Origin: Pyxicephalus adspersus
Taxonomy: Eukaryota; Chordata; Amphibia; Anura; Pyxicephalidae
DNA length: 64,000 nucleotides
Assembly: GCF_032062135.1 (NCBI RefSeq)
Contig: NC_092859.1
Location: forward strand, 106,441,547-106,505,546
Direction of reading: 5' to 3'
Shown: positions 24,073-35,834 of the stretch, one piece after another
How the letters are laid out: every line of letters begins with the position of its first letter
How positions within the stretch are numbered: the first letter of the stretch is position 1
The notes under the pieces: generated by a model
The model's input: the letters and a program-made list of their open reading frames with translations, nothing else
Databases searched by the model: none
Told to the model about the DNA's origin: nothing
Position numbers and translations under genes: made by a program

Positions 24073-25287
24073 GCTGTCAGTACCTATGTCGTTTAACATT
24101 ACTATCTGCATAGTATCTGCCGGGAATAAAGTTCCAACATGTTGACCCATATCTCTCAGTTCTATTGTTAGCATTTTTTTACATAGAATGTTGTGCTTGT
24201 CATTTACTTATTTTGCAGAATCTTGGAAAATTTGTGGTGCATTTGATGCCTAAGCGTAAGACATTTTTTCACATTTGATTTAATACATTATATTTATGTT
24301 CTTTTATTATTTGTAAAAAAAATATTTCAACTATATGCCATTTGTGAAATCAACTGCACACAATTAACAAGAATAGGAATCCATAAAATGATATCCAAAT
24401 GTACACAAAAAAAGACTGCACATTACCGAGGGCTATATTTAATTGCACATAAATATGATTATGCAGTATTGTGATGATAGATCTCTTTTAAACATTGCAC
24501 GGTACGCATTCTACAGTTTCTGTTTGCACAAGGTTTCTGGTCTATACTTGACAGATGAAAATATGTTGTAATGAGTTCAAATATCCCTCTATTTGTATAA
24601 ATACATTTTTAACATCCTCCGTTGTCTGTCAGTCTCTACTTTGATAATCTTGACTAATATCAGATTACAAATGTAGGTTTTGCCGTTAGCCACTTTTAAC
24701 TGCTCCGAGTTCAAGAAACATCCAAACATGAGTGTGGTCTCTTATATTTCAATAGAATGGCACAGCTCAGACACATGTTTTGTTTGCATTATTGAGGTGC
24801 CCATGGTGATCTTACTTTAATCATCAAGTTCTCAAATTCCTTCCTCAAGCTCCTCTGGGCATGGAGCCAATTTTTAATAACGTAGCCCTGCGTATCGTAG
24901 GTGAATCATCTAATCTTCAATTGATTTGAATTCATTTTTCATCTTGGTACAAATCTCCAATAATTATTTCACCTTGTCCTTTACTTGAAAGCTTTAATTA
25001 TACAGCTTAACCCCTGTGTGCACACTTGCTGATCTTTTATCCTTTAAGTTTTCTTCTTCTCTTCGGCACAATGATCTTTCTAATTGATGGTGGTATATTC
25101 AAGCTGGAGAAGATCTTTTTAAAGAAAACAAATATCATGTAATTATTATAAAATATAGAAAAACTGGAGAGTATATCTTGGCCATCAAATGTGGAAAAAT
25201 TAAATCTTATCTCCACTGAAATATTTTGATGTTAAAGCAAAACCGCTATAATTTTAATCTGTGTGACACCTGGACAAATAAAAGGTC
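24070..25287. other. Gene-free DNA, possible conserved non-coding stretch
   Basis: No repeat family or exon. 24580-24990 is of mixed, higher-complexity composition with homeodomain-like TAAT/ATTA words, which might be regulatory; that is weak inference. Confidence 0.35.
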
Positions 25288-25290
25288 CAA

Positions 25291-25580
25291 GGCTGCATAC
25301 ACACGTGCAATAATTGTTATTGGAAAGGATCTTTTATGATCCTTTCCAACGTCAAACTACTGCACGATGCATGAACAAGTGGAGAACAACGGAGCGGCAC
25401 CCTGCTGCATGCTGTCCCCCTTCGCTTCCATTAAGATCGTTCGTCGTCCATCATTTCTGGATCCACCAGGGCGGTCGTTCGAACGATGGACGACGGGCGC
25501 TGTACACATGTCAGATTCTCGTCCGATATCAGCCCTGAGCTGATTATCGGATGAGAACCTTTGCAAGTGTGTACGTAGCC
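25291..25580. mobile_element. PIF/Harbinger-type MITE, 290 bp, CAA target duplication
   Basis: The ends GGCTGCATACACAC and GTGTGTACGTAGCC pair, flanked by CAA at 25288-25290 and 25581-25583. GGAAAGGATC and GATCCTTTCC sit just inside the left end, the mirror of the right end of the 17440-17771 copy, so this copy lies in the opposite orientation. The interior is GC-rich. The open frames inside are shadows of the repeat. Confidence 0.85.
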
Positions 25581-25583
25581 CAA

Positions 25584-26176
25584 CTCCTAGGTAGACTACA
25601 AGGAAAGGCGATGTTATTATTTAAAAAGATTTCCCAGCAGTTCTGGTTCCTTGTTACAGATAATGCAGGGGAAAATATCAATATATAAAAATATTTCCCA
25701 AAAGGCAGTAAAATGTGCAGCTGTCATAAACAGTTGATAACATTGTGGTCCTCTTTTTAGTGCCTCTTAAGTATTGGCATCACTGAGAAGAAAGGCTACT
25801 ATAGAATGGTAAACAGATGTATTCATGACCACTGTACATCTCCCGTTGTCTATTGGCAGGATGGTAATGTTTGGATCCCTACTAACCTATAAAAGAATGC
25901 TTTTCACTTGTGGGGTTTGGCATTAGCACCTTTGTCTAAATTATAGGGTATTTTCTACACTGGTAGAACTGATAAAGCAGGTTGAAAGGCAGTGAAATGC
26001 CTTTAACATTACAAGAACAAGTCCCGTTGAATATGACTACTACTCGGTATTTATTCATTATTGGGACCTTGATCTTCTCAGTCCTCTCAATACCAATACA
26101 GATTTTATTTGAAAGTCATTCAAGATGTGCCTCTACACGGGGCCTCTCATACATCATGCAGACCCTGACAATACTG
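25584..26176. other. Gene-free DNA
   Basis: No feature recognised. Confidence 0.5.
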
Positions 26177-26344
26177 GTCTGATTTATGAAAGCTCTCCAA
26201 GGCTTGAGAGGATACACTTTCATCAGTGAAGCTGGGTGATCCAGCAAACCTGGAATGGATTTCTTAAAATATTTTGTTATTTGCTAGCTTCACGTGTGAA
26301 AGTGTATCCTCCACAGCCTTGGAGAGCTATAATAAATCAGGCCC
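26177..26344. repeat. Near-palindromic MITE, internally deleted copy
   Basis: Outer ends CTGATTTATGAAAGCTCTCC and GGAGAGCTATAATAAATCAG are present. GATACACTTTCATCAGTGAA is answered by CGTGTGAAAGTGTATCC. Part of the right arm between the centre and this word is missing, so the copy is about 168 rather than roughly 215 bp. Confidence 0.85.
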
Positions 26345-28463
26345 TATATATTTAAGTTAATACCCTTCTGATTAGACAAGGCTTTGACACTGAATGAAAT
26401 TGTTGGAACCTGCACATTGTCTCTTACCCCTGCCCATTTTATTTGCCCTATACTATGATGGGTTACCTAAATGTTCAGTGGGAACGTGCATAAGGGAGGA
26501 TGGGCCAAGCAAGCTTTGACATCACGAGGAAGTGCCAAATGAGAACTGCCAAGCATTCTGGCATTTCAGTGGGCTTAATAGGTTATTGTTACCAATGGCA
26601 CTTTATTAATCTGTCTTCTGTTTCATCAAAATATAAAACAGGCAATAAAGCCTAAATTTCTACTGGTTCTCATTATTATAGTTGGAAGTAGGCCCAAATT
26701 TAACTTTTTACCTCACTAAGCTTTGTAAAATTTGATCACTCAAAAGTTGTGTAGTATGTTCTATACTTTCATAGTAAAATACTCTCTATTCAACTAGAAA
26801 TGTGTATGCGTAGAACAAACTAATGTGATGATGGCAAGCATTGGATTGTTTTGTTTATTTCTATATAATAAATAAAGAGAAGAAATAAATATTTTGTTAA
26901 GTGATTTGTATTCACATCAATGAGCTTGAAATATGATAATATTTTCAACATGTTTTATTATAACTTTCTTTACTGGTCTTTCTTCTATGTTATGACATCC
27001 AGCATATTTATACTGTACTGTATTTAATTTCTTTTTTATTTGATCTTTTGCATATGAAGTAAACCAGCTGGATTCTATTAGAATAAACTCTTGATTTAAA
27101 TGAAATGTGCAAAATATAGACATGCCCATTTGTCAATGAACTTTGTGGTCATCAAAACTTTAACTATGTAAAAACATTCAGGAATAAACTACATAAATTT
27201 AGAGATTGTAAACTAATCTTTCTTTTAAAACTGTCAAATATTTATTAGTTAAATAAATTATGTTCTCCTTGTAACAATAAAACTAAATAAAGGATTTACA
27301 AAGATAAAGGATGAAAGATTTTGTTTTTCTTTGTAATAAACATTTTCTGAAATGTCAAAATAATATATTTTTTCTTGGACTGCTGAAACCTGATATAGAC
27401 ATAATGCATATATTCTTGGCATAAACTACTTTTACACATCTTACCATGCAAGTATAACATAAAACCTATTAGTCATTTGAAGGTGCATGGAGTAAATGTT
27501 GAGACCACAGCATGTAAGTGGAGGGTGTTTTGGTTGGCTGGAATCAGAATGCCATAAATATTGAAAAATTTCTCATCGCAAATTCATTGTCATACTGAAG
27601 CAGTGAACTTTGTAGTGATGTCAGTACCTATTATAATGTTAAGGAAGAAAAAAGACAAGTCTTTACATTTGATTTACCTACAATCCAGTGTAGCAATATG
27701 ACACTTCTATCTCACTATTATGAAATATGTGAGGATGTGAGGCATGAATATACAGCAGGTGTAGGAAGACAATAATACTAGAATATGGTGTGTGTTGGGT
27801 ATTAGGGAAAGGTATATAAGGTATAGGGAAACCTTCTTACCACTTATGTAGTCACCAGCTTCTTAGCAATTGTAGAAAAACAGGATTAGACAACTGGTCA
27901 AAAAAAGACCACTCCACTTTAGCAGAGTTAGGTCCATCACCACTGTCATAAATGTAAATGTACTCACATTACCTCTCTTTCAGAGTATTTGTCCATCTTA
28001 TTGAAATAATAACTATTGTCTTTTATTGTCACTCAACCATTTTCCATAACTGAGACAACATAAATATTCATGGTGGATAAATGTCAAAATATTTGGGCTG
28101 TACATATGCTATAAACCAGTAGTGTGGATTACACAAATGGTTTTAGGGTTGGAAAGTAAGTAATTATGTTATCATTGCCACTAACATGACCATTTGTGGA
28201 ATGTGGAACCTAGCTTCCCATCATAACTTTTTGGCAAATTAAGTTTTGCTTTACATTATGGCTGCCTGTCACTATCCAATGCCTAAGGCCTTTTGGCCCA
28301 CCATATCATAACCTCTTCCCCATAGAATAAATGATCTCTGCTGTACATTTCAATATCATCAACAACAAAAAAATGATTATGTAAGGAAATGTAAGGAGTG
28401 GAAATTTGCTGAGGCTTGGAGTTAAATTATTTTTGTGCTTTTGCTATGTTTTATAGATGATTG
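26345..28463. other. Gene-free AT-rich DNA
   Basis: No exon, RNA gene or repeat family recognised over about 2.1 kb. Confidence 0.5.
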
Positions 28464-28468
28464 AGTTA

Positions 28469-28893
28469 TGTTGAATCTAGTTGTACCCTTCTTATCAGTA
28501 AACTAACGTCTGCTTCCCCCCTTTTACCTTGAAACTCTACCCTTTCTCCCTTTGTCCATTTATCTGTTCCCTTTTTTATTATTATTATTATTATTAATAA
28601 TAAACAGGATTTATATAGCGCCAACATATTACGCAGTGCTGTACATTAAATAGGTTCCCTTGACATGAATATTCTGTTCTAAGAAAACCACAAGGACATT
28701 TGTCATGTCTGCTAGTTGTCTATAGTCACGCGATCATGCACTGATAATGCTTTTGAACTGGTATATAAACTGTACGCAAACAATAAAGTTTTGAGAGTGA
28801 TTTAACTACATGCTAGCATGGTGTTGTTTTTTCTCTCCCAGCGCTGAAGGCAGAGGGTCCAAAAGAGGTCTGGGAGTACTTATCGCCCTAACA
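28469..28893 (+). mobile_element. Solo LTR interrupted by an L2 fragment
   Basis: The ends are TGTTGAATC and CCCTAACA (TGTT…AACA). The flanking AGTTA (28464-28468) and GATTA (28894-28898) agree at 4 of 5 positions apart from the A/G first base difference and one shift, a weak target duplication. A TATA box (GTATATAAAC, 28761-28770) and AATAAA (28782-28787) lie in the right order. Removing the L2 insertion leaves about 330 bp. No internal viral genes adjoin, so it is a recombination-type solo LTR or an LTR-like look-alike. Confidence 0.5.
28574..28653 (-). mobile_element. L2-like LINE 3' end, 5'-truncated insertion
   Basis: In plus orientation it reads (ATT)n, then ATTTATATAGCGCC, ACGCAGTGCTGTACATTAAA. 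It is flanked by an exact GTTCCCTT at 28566-28573 and 28654-28661, a target-site duplication. L2/CR1 elements end in short repeats rather than poly(A), as seen here. Confidence 0.8.
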
Positions 28894-28898
28894 GATTA

Positions 28899-29118
28899 CA
28901 GTTAAATTTTCCTAATGGAAATGTGAGGATGTCATTCGTGACCTATTTTGGAAGATTCTAGTATTTTGTTTTCTTTACCATAAAGCATATTGTCATTCGC
29001 TAACCTTTTACTCAGTGAACAGACTGTTTTATAATTCATCACATTAACTAGGGCTAGGCTAGACTGGAAACTACAGCCATTTATGTATACATATAAGTAC
29101 TATGTCATTAGAGACGTT
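28899..29118. other. Short gene-free stretch
   Basis: No feature recognised between the LTR and the next MITE. Confidence 0.5.
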
Positions 29119-29271
29119 GGGCCTAATTGATTAAAGATCTCCAAGGCTGGAGAGGATACACTTTCATCTGTGAAGCTGGGTGATCTAGCAAGGCTAAAAT
29201 GGATTTCTTCAAAGTAATTTGCTATTTACTAATGTTTTGAATCCTGGACCAGATCCATTCCAGGTTTGCTG
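29119..29271. repeat. Near-palindromic MITE, right end missing
   Basis: Left end GGGCCTAATTGATTAAAG and GATACACTTTCATCTGTGAA, centre ATTTGCTATTTACT, right arm GACCAGATCCATTCCAGG and TTTGCTGGAT. The final CACCCAGCTTC…CTTTAATAAATC part is absent. Confidence 0.85.
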
Positions 29272-29283
29272 GATTAGGCCCTT

Positions 29284-30744
29284 TAGGTCCATATAAAGGA
29301 CAGTTTTAAAGGATAAGTAAGCCTGTGAAGATTAGACTGTCATAAGATTGTATGGATTCCTTCTGTTTTAGTATTTACATATGTCAAGTCTAATAGAACA
29401 ATGGCAGCAGATCTTGGAAGATAACCTAATGGGTCTTCTGTCTTATGTGACAATCAGAGATCCCTCAACAATCATACAGCTGTCGGATTCTTTTTATTCA
29501 ATCATGACAAAATTGTCACCTTATGAAACTCAGCACAGAAATGTGAAAATACTGTAAAAACAAATAGAGACATATGGATATATTAGGAGGACAATGAACA
29601 TAATTAGATTTTTTTTTCAGACTATATTACCTTTGGGTTAGGCCTGATTAACCTTAAAATGCCATTAAAGACCGATTAATGCAAGAATTTCAAATTCAAG
29701 AGCAGATCAAGCAAAAAATAATAATATATTTATAACTACCTCCAAGAGTATATGCCAATTAGCATATTATAATTCATTAACCTACTCAGCTACTATGAAC
29801 TTTTACATTCCTTTATGATGCAATTACTTTCTGCCTAATATAATACATTCATTTACATTAATAGGGACTTTTCTGATAGATTTGACATACTGCCTAAAAC
29901 ATTGAAGAATCTAATCAAATGTTGATATCATTTTGACCAGCAACCATATATATTATATAAATAAAGAATTTAAAGAGAAAAAGCAATATTACCTAATAGA
30001 AAGGTTAAGTGGTACCCGCTTTTTTATTAAAATGACACAAATGACAGGGGAATTTCTGTGTAGGGGTCCAATAGGTTAGATGCGGGACAGTGCTATCTGG
30101 TTGATCAACCTATGTGCACAGAGAAGGAGGTGTTGTTATGATGGCAAAATTTTTGTAAGAATATTTACATTTTATTTGCCATGCCTCAATTATTTCCTTA
30201 TAAGTGGTTATTCAGAACACTGATTGATATATGCAGAAGGCTTGCTGTATTTGAAAGGTAGGGCATACAGATAGAAAAAAAATGTTAGACATTTCCATTT
30301 ATTTATTAGAGTGATTGCCAACATTAAAAAAATAAAAGCAGATCCTAAAGGTATTTTGGGAGAAACATGTAGTATAGTATGACTTGCCAGTAGTTACTAG
30401 ATACCATGATAGCATAGGTAGCATATAAGTGAACTATGAGTTGTTGAAACAAAATTGATAAAATCCATCTTGTTTTAATTATGTGCTGCAGCTTTATTTA
30501 CTTTACATTACTATCATAGCTGAAATCACTGTGGTAGACACCATATTTCTAAATTGACATGTGATTAATAGAGCCAGCTGCTTTCTGGCATAACTTGCTG
30601 GTCCATTACATTTTCTTAAGAATATTTATTTTTCTCCGTATTTCACACTTCTTTCACCACTCTTTATCTTCAACTCTAGTTCACTTACAAATGCCCCTTT
30701 CATGAATTGATTGCAAACCATTTTATATAAAGAAAAACATTAGT
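29284..30744. other. Gene-free AT-rich DNA
   Basis: No exon or repeat family recognised. Confidence 0.5.
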
Positions 30745-31133
30745 TTAACCACCTGGGCGTTACACTGATGTCTAGATATCTGTCCCAAAAGCGGTACACT
30801 GTTTTTCATGAAATTTTTTTTTTAAATTGTAGACCTGTAACTTACAGAAATATGTCCGAACAAGGGTCTACTAGATATCATGAATATAAAATATGTTTGA
30901 AACACGCAATCATGTTAAAAAAAAAAAAAAATACCTTTAATAAAATTAAATAAAAGACACAAAAATCAGCTTAAAAAAGAATACATAAATAAATGAAAAA
31001 TACTGAAAATGCGATAATTCGGTATACTGTATAGTAATATATTTTTCTAAAACACCTCCCTAGTGTGGTAAATTTTAAAACAGAGTCCAACGTCACATAC
31101 CTATAGACAAAACCACATAAATATATTTCGTAT

Positions 31134-31296
31134 TATTTTGTATTGGATTGGATACAGGACTTTGTATTCAATCCAATACAAAATGAATCCAATACAAAAT
31201 GAGAGTTTGAATTTACCAATTACATACTTTGTATTTATTTTGAATTATTTTGTATTGGATTGGATACAGGAGTTTGTATTCAATTCAATACAAAAT
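31134..31296. repeat. Duplicated inverted-repeat units within the TTAA element
   Basis: Two units about 110 bases apart each hold ATTGGATTGGATACAGGA and then TTTGTATTCAAT…CCAATACAAAAT, so each unit can fold on itself and the two units can also pair with each other. Confidence 0.75.
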
Positions 31297-31476
31297 GTGT
31301 TTGAATGAGTTTGAATTTGAATTTCCCGCACACGCGCCGAGGTCATCGCCGAGGGACACGTACACCCTACGGACGGAGAAGAAGCCGGCCGGCTTCTTCT
31401 TCTCCGCTGACCGGCTTCTTCTTCTCGGAGAAGGCACCCGATGCTGGAGAACGACGCTGGATGATCACAGCGGGAC

Positions 31477-31485
31477 CAGGTAAGT
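31477..31485 (+). promoter_or_regulatory. Consensus 5' splice site at the edge of a GC-rich block
   Basis: CAG|GTAAGTG matches the vertebrate donor consensus and follows a CG-containing block. Whether it is used is unknown. Confidence 0.4.
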
Positions 31486-31489
31486 GATC

Positions 31490-31547
31490 GATAAACCCGA
31501 ACTTTTCTCACTGTATTTTCATACAGTGAGAAAAGTTCGGGTTTATC
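31490..31547. repeat. Perfect 27-bp hairpin with 4-base loop
   Basis: The left arm 31490-31516 (starts GATAAACCCG, ends CTCACTGTAT) is exactly complementary to 31521-31547, with loop TTTC. The stem is too exact for chance. Confidence 0.95.
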
Positions 31548-31605
31548 AATAATTGCAATTTTTTTTAACCCGAACCAAGGTTGGGTTTAGCGGTAGGGTG
31601 GTTAA

Positions 31606-34124
31606 TGACGGCATTTGTTTTGAAAGATATGTCAAGATATGTTTAGAAGTACTCTAAAAAAATAACCATCTGCCCTGGGACAGGGTACAGGGACAAAACC
31701 CTGTATAAAGGTAATAGTATGACCAATTGTATTGTATAATACTAAGGATACTAAGAATCACAACCAGAAGTGATGGCACCAATATAGCTGCTGTTGAGAT
31801 ATTGGTGGTTGGTGATGGACATGGACCAGGGTGACACTGTATTTCTCGTTAGTAACAACATGAAATTTTTTTGATATGTAATGAACAGTGGATGTGTAAA
31901 CTTAAAAAAAGGATAAATGGCTATTCTATTGTTTTAAACAATTATGTATTGCTAATCTAGTATAAAGCTACCTGGATTAGGTGACATTTTTTGTGTTCTT
32001 GGTAGAAATAATCAACTCTAGTAAAATAATTGTGGAGGAGCTAACAATCACCTGGGTTTGATTATTTTTAGCAAGATACCTGCACATTAGTCTGTACTTT
32101 TAATAAAAAACCAAACGTGCTGTGGGATCCACCACACATTGAACTTAAACCAAGTTCCTGCATTGTCCACGACTCTCTATTTCTGCATAATAATAATCTG
32201 CCAAGTATCTTTGTCCAACTGAACTTGAGGAATTTGTTCCAGGCTTCTCCTCAGCTCTAAGGTGTCTTATAGCACAGCCAAAGGGATTCAAGGAGGACTC
32301 CCCCATTTATCTCCAAAGTCTAACTTTTATAAAGGTTTATAAGGAAAAACCAGCTAAAAAAAGCTAGAACATGTCATCAAAAATTATAAGGTATAACTAC
32401 AAGGGTCCAGTGATGATGTTACTAATTTTTACAATACGAAAAGATCGGAGATACCCATCATATTACACAATTCCAATTTTAACACATTTTTATTGCCGTT
32501 TCATAGGACTACAAACGCTTTAGTCAACATTGATGTCGTGTGTGCCTAGCATTTGAGCTTTGGGGACTTTCTACTTATTTTCAAGAGGATCACCACAACT
32601 CAGCCATAGCTCGGTTATGGAGCCACTGACCCTAATGCCACAAATACAGATCATTCCCCCACAAAAAAAATGCAAGTTCAATCACTTAAAAGTTTTAGAC
32701 TTAAATGGCTAGGTGCCTATTTAATTATATCAGTGACTTATACCTAACATTTTGCCACATTATTCTACTTCCTGTTGAAGCTCAGCAAGATGTAGTACAG
32801 CTCAGATTCTGGGGACAAAATCTGTGTTATGCTGAATCCTAAAAAAGAAAAAAAAAACAGCTTACAATGCAAAGCAGATGTACGGAATGAAATAAAGTTA
32901 CACATGCTTGTTTGCATGAGGACTAGACACATAGAGAAACATGAGGCTAATATGCAAATATTTATGAGATACCTGTAGACAAACCCAGGATCACAGGCAC
33001 TTTTATAGAAAACATTGCTGTTTAAATGCATGTTTTTACAATATGCAGAGAGCCATTAATCTGCCAGGCACTGTTACATTCTTCCTATCGAGTTTGACAA
33101 GGTTTAAATTATTCCATCATATCTCCAAAATCATTCATTCCCTTTAGACCTCAGAGATCAGTCATTGGTTGGGTCTGCACATTGTACACAGACTGAATAG
33201 AAATATGAGTAACGCATGGAAGGATTTTGTTTACTACTTTACAGATTCGCATACCTTTAAAGGTATGTTTTGGATAGTGAATTAATGTGTCATCTTGAAT
33301 GGAAAAATGACTTAGAATGAAAAAACCAAACTGAATTGATTGCACATGTCTCACACCTTCCATTCTACAATTTATGACACCAATTAGATTCCTACACATT
33401 GCTACATGAGCAAGCAATTTCATCTCATTTGTGTTTCTCACCTTTTCAAGTTAAACTAACAAAACATTGCTTCTTGGCTGCCTGTGCCAAATTAATACAT
33501 TGACATAAAAGTGTAAAGTCTTTACATTGGTTTTGTGCTAATTCTACACATATTGTAGAATAAATTAAATACACACTATCATTTGAATGACTTAAAAGCT
33601 ATTTACTGTCCAGTACGGCCTTTCTCTAACATTATACCCCAAATAAATTCTTGAAATTAATTTGGGTTCTCTGGGAAGCCCTAATAAAATGAGTTGACAG
33701 TCAGTGGGAAAGATGTCACCATTATGGTGACAATCAGGAAATAATGCACTTTATATTGTTTATCCAAATTCTTCTCTTGTAGACAGCTAAAAAGATAACT
33801 GGCGTCATCCTACCGGCTCCTGAACCCAGAACTATGCAGGAACTATCAGATGGTAGGTCAGTCAGCAAAAACTCAAGGACCCCCCCCTTAGCAACCAAAG
33901 GAGGAAACTTTGACACTCTGGTTGAGAATGGCTAGTCTAGCATGTCCTAAAATGCCTGAGAGAAATATTAAAGCTAAACTCCATTCAGCCACTTAAACTG
34001 TTTTCAAACCCCTTTCCTCTTCTGGTGTACTGTCTCTTGGTACAGTTTTTCAGTTACCTTGGTCCCTTAAACCTTTTTTTAGTCCCTGCCTGGCAGTGGC
34101 AGAACATGTAAACAGTGGGCTAAT
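31606..34124. other. Gene-free DNA
   Basis: No exon or clear repeat. 33780-33930 contains a less AT-rich stretch (AGGACCCCCCC, TTTGACACTCTGGTTGAGAA) that may be the end of an unknown interspersed repeat. Confidence 0.4.
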
Positions 34125-34283
34125 GATCTAACAAACCTTGAATGGATCTGGTTCAAGAATAAAAACATTTACCAACAAATAGCAAATGAGTTTTAATAAA
34201 TCCATTTCATGTTTGCTGGATCACCAGGTTCACTAAAGAAAGTATATCTTCTTCAGGCTTGGAGAGCTTTAATAAATCACACC
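34125..34283. repeat. Near-palindromic MITE, left-arm truncated and diverged
   Basis: Begins inside the left arm (ATCTAACAAACCTTGAATGG) and runs through the inverted centre to GGAGAGCTTTAATAAATCAC. Divergence is higher than in other copies. Confidence 0.7.
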
Positions 34284-35229
34284 CAATGTCCTTATTATTG
34301 CAACAATATATTTATTTAAATGATGCAAATTGTTTATAATTTCTATTCCCCATAGAAAAGGAAATGGCACTTAAAATTTCAAAGATTTCAATACACATAA
34401 ACTGGTCAGATGTTGCAATCTTGGTGGAGCATAATCCAAAGGTTTGTTGGCAATGCCATAATTGTAAAAGGCATTGTGCCCTTGTTTTTGGGGATGCTTT
34501 AGAAAATGTAGATAGAATATTTTAACCTCTTTTCTTTACACGTAGTTCATTAAATATGTTTTGCATTGCTGCTGTGGGTGGGATGAGTGCAATAGTCTTT
34601 ATCCAAGCAGAGTAGACCCTAAAATTGATCATAAAAACAGGAAATTAATGTTACAATATACTGCAAGAATGATTATGTGAAGGCAAGATTTTATACCCCA
34701 AATAATAGACCCAAACTGTGCCCTTTTTTTACTTAAGATATAAACATGATGGATCATTTTAACTAAAGACAAATATAAAATAAAGACATTTTTGCATTTA
34801 TTCTTCTGTATTTGATTCTTATTATTATAATGAAAGACATTTTGTAGTTGCAAGCAGTGTATTTCGTTGCCTGATCATAGGTTAGGAGAAGAGAAAGATC
34901 TTCAAGTGTTATGTACCTGCAGCATAGAAAAAATGTAATTCTCCTGAATTGATGGTTTTATAATGAATGTATGGGTACAGGTATGAAAACAGGGGGTGCC
35001 ATTTTTTGAGTCTGATACCAGAAAAGAGACAGAAAGGTATTACATGTACTAATTTAAATGTACTAATGGAGCACAATGACAATCCAGCAATGCAGCCAGC
35101 TTATCCCCATCTGTGTTGTCCTGATCCTCTACCTTCATCTACTTGCTTTCTTTCCTGTAAGTCATTTTGGCCTAACTTTAATTCATGGGCAAATACAGTC
35201 CACCCAGGAAAGTGTACCTGCTGATACAG
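34284..35229. other. Gene-free DNA
   Basis: An open frame at 34967-35224 has no recognisable domain, homologous phrase or splice support. Confidence 0.45.
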
Positions 35230-35446
35230 TGGGCCAGATTTATTAAAGCTCTCCAAGGCTGGAGAGGATACACTCTCATCAGTGAACCTCGGTGATCCAG
35301 CAAACTTGGAATTGATTTCTTAAAAGTAATTTGCTACTTGTTAGTTCAATCCTGGACCAGAACCATTCCAGATTTGCTGGATCACCCAGCTTCACTGATG
35401 AAAGTATATTTTCTCTAGCCTTGGAGAACTTTTATAAATCAGGGCC
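35230..35446. repeat. Near-palindromic MITE, full-length copy
   Basis: About 217 bp. Outer ends GGGCCAGATTTATTAAAG and TTTATAAATCAGGGCC; words CTCCAAGGCTGGAGAGGATA on the left and CTCTAGCCTTGGAGAACTTT on the right; centre ATTTGCTACTTGTTAG. The whole element can fold into one long imperfect stem. No coding capacity. I recognise the type from frog genomes; superfamily not assigned. Confidence 0.9.
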
Positions 35447-35640
35447 ATTGACCTTGGATCACTCTCATTAGGCAAGATATCCTGAAATCATTGATATTGC
35501 TCACAGAAATATAAATATTCACTGAGGTTTGTTTAATGTGAGAAATAACACTAAATAATATAAAGAATAGTATTGGACATGGAAAAAGTTTTGTCAGAGT
35601 TGAATAGATACAGCCGGGACTTATTATTACCCAGTCCACC

Positions 35641-35793
35641 TCCTAGATTGTAAGCTCTTCAGGACAGGGACTTCTCCTCCTCCTGTGACACTGTCTGTAT
35701 CCATCTGTCAATTGCAACCTCTATTTAATGTACAGGGCTTTGTAATTTGTTGGCGCTGTATAAATCCTATTTATTATTATTAATATTATTATT

Positions 35794-35831
<38 letters not shown>
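35641..35831 (+). mobile_element. L2-like LINE 3' end with (TTA/TAA)n tail
   Basis: Reads GATTGTAAGCTCTTCAGGAC, CACTGTCTGTATCCATCTGT, TTAATGTACAGGGCTTTG and GGCGCTGTATAAATCC, then a microsatellite tail of TTA/TAA units at 35768-35831. It is the plus-oriented counterpart of the 41360-42058 3' end. Confidence 0.85.

Positions 35832-35834
<3 letters not shown>

Larger units (their letters stand above)
30749..31601. mobile_element. TTAA-flanked non-autonomous DNA element, 853 bp
   Basis: TTAA at 30745-30748 and 31602-31605 flanks ends beginning CCACCTGGGCG and, on the other strand, CCACCCTACCGC. A TTAA duplication with short CC-starting ends is seen in piggyBac and Kolobok elements; which superfamily this is cannot be told. 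Inside are two copies of an inverted pair built on TTTTGTATTGGATTGG (about 31134-31182 and 31244-31292), a GC-rich block (31323-31480) and a perfect hairpin (31490-31547). No transposase frame is visible; the open frames at 31245-31511 run over the GC-rich repeat on both strands. Confidence 0.65.

Noticed and set aside
31245..31511. Three open frames around a GC-rich block
   Set aside because: They run through the interior of the TTAA-flanked repeat on both strands and show no domain.
35768..35831. A CRISPR-like or tandem array
   Set aside because: It is the TTA/TAA microsatellite tail of an L2-like LINE; no spaced direct repeats occur in the window.
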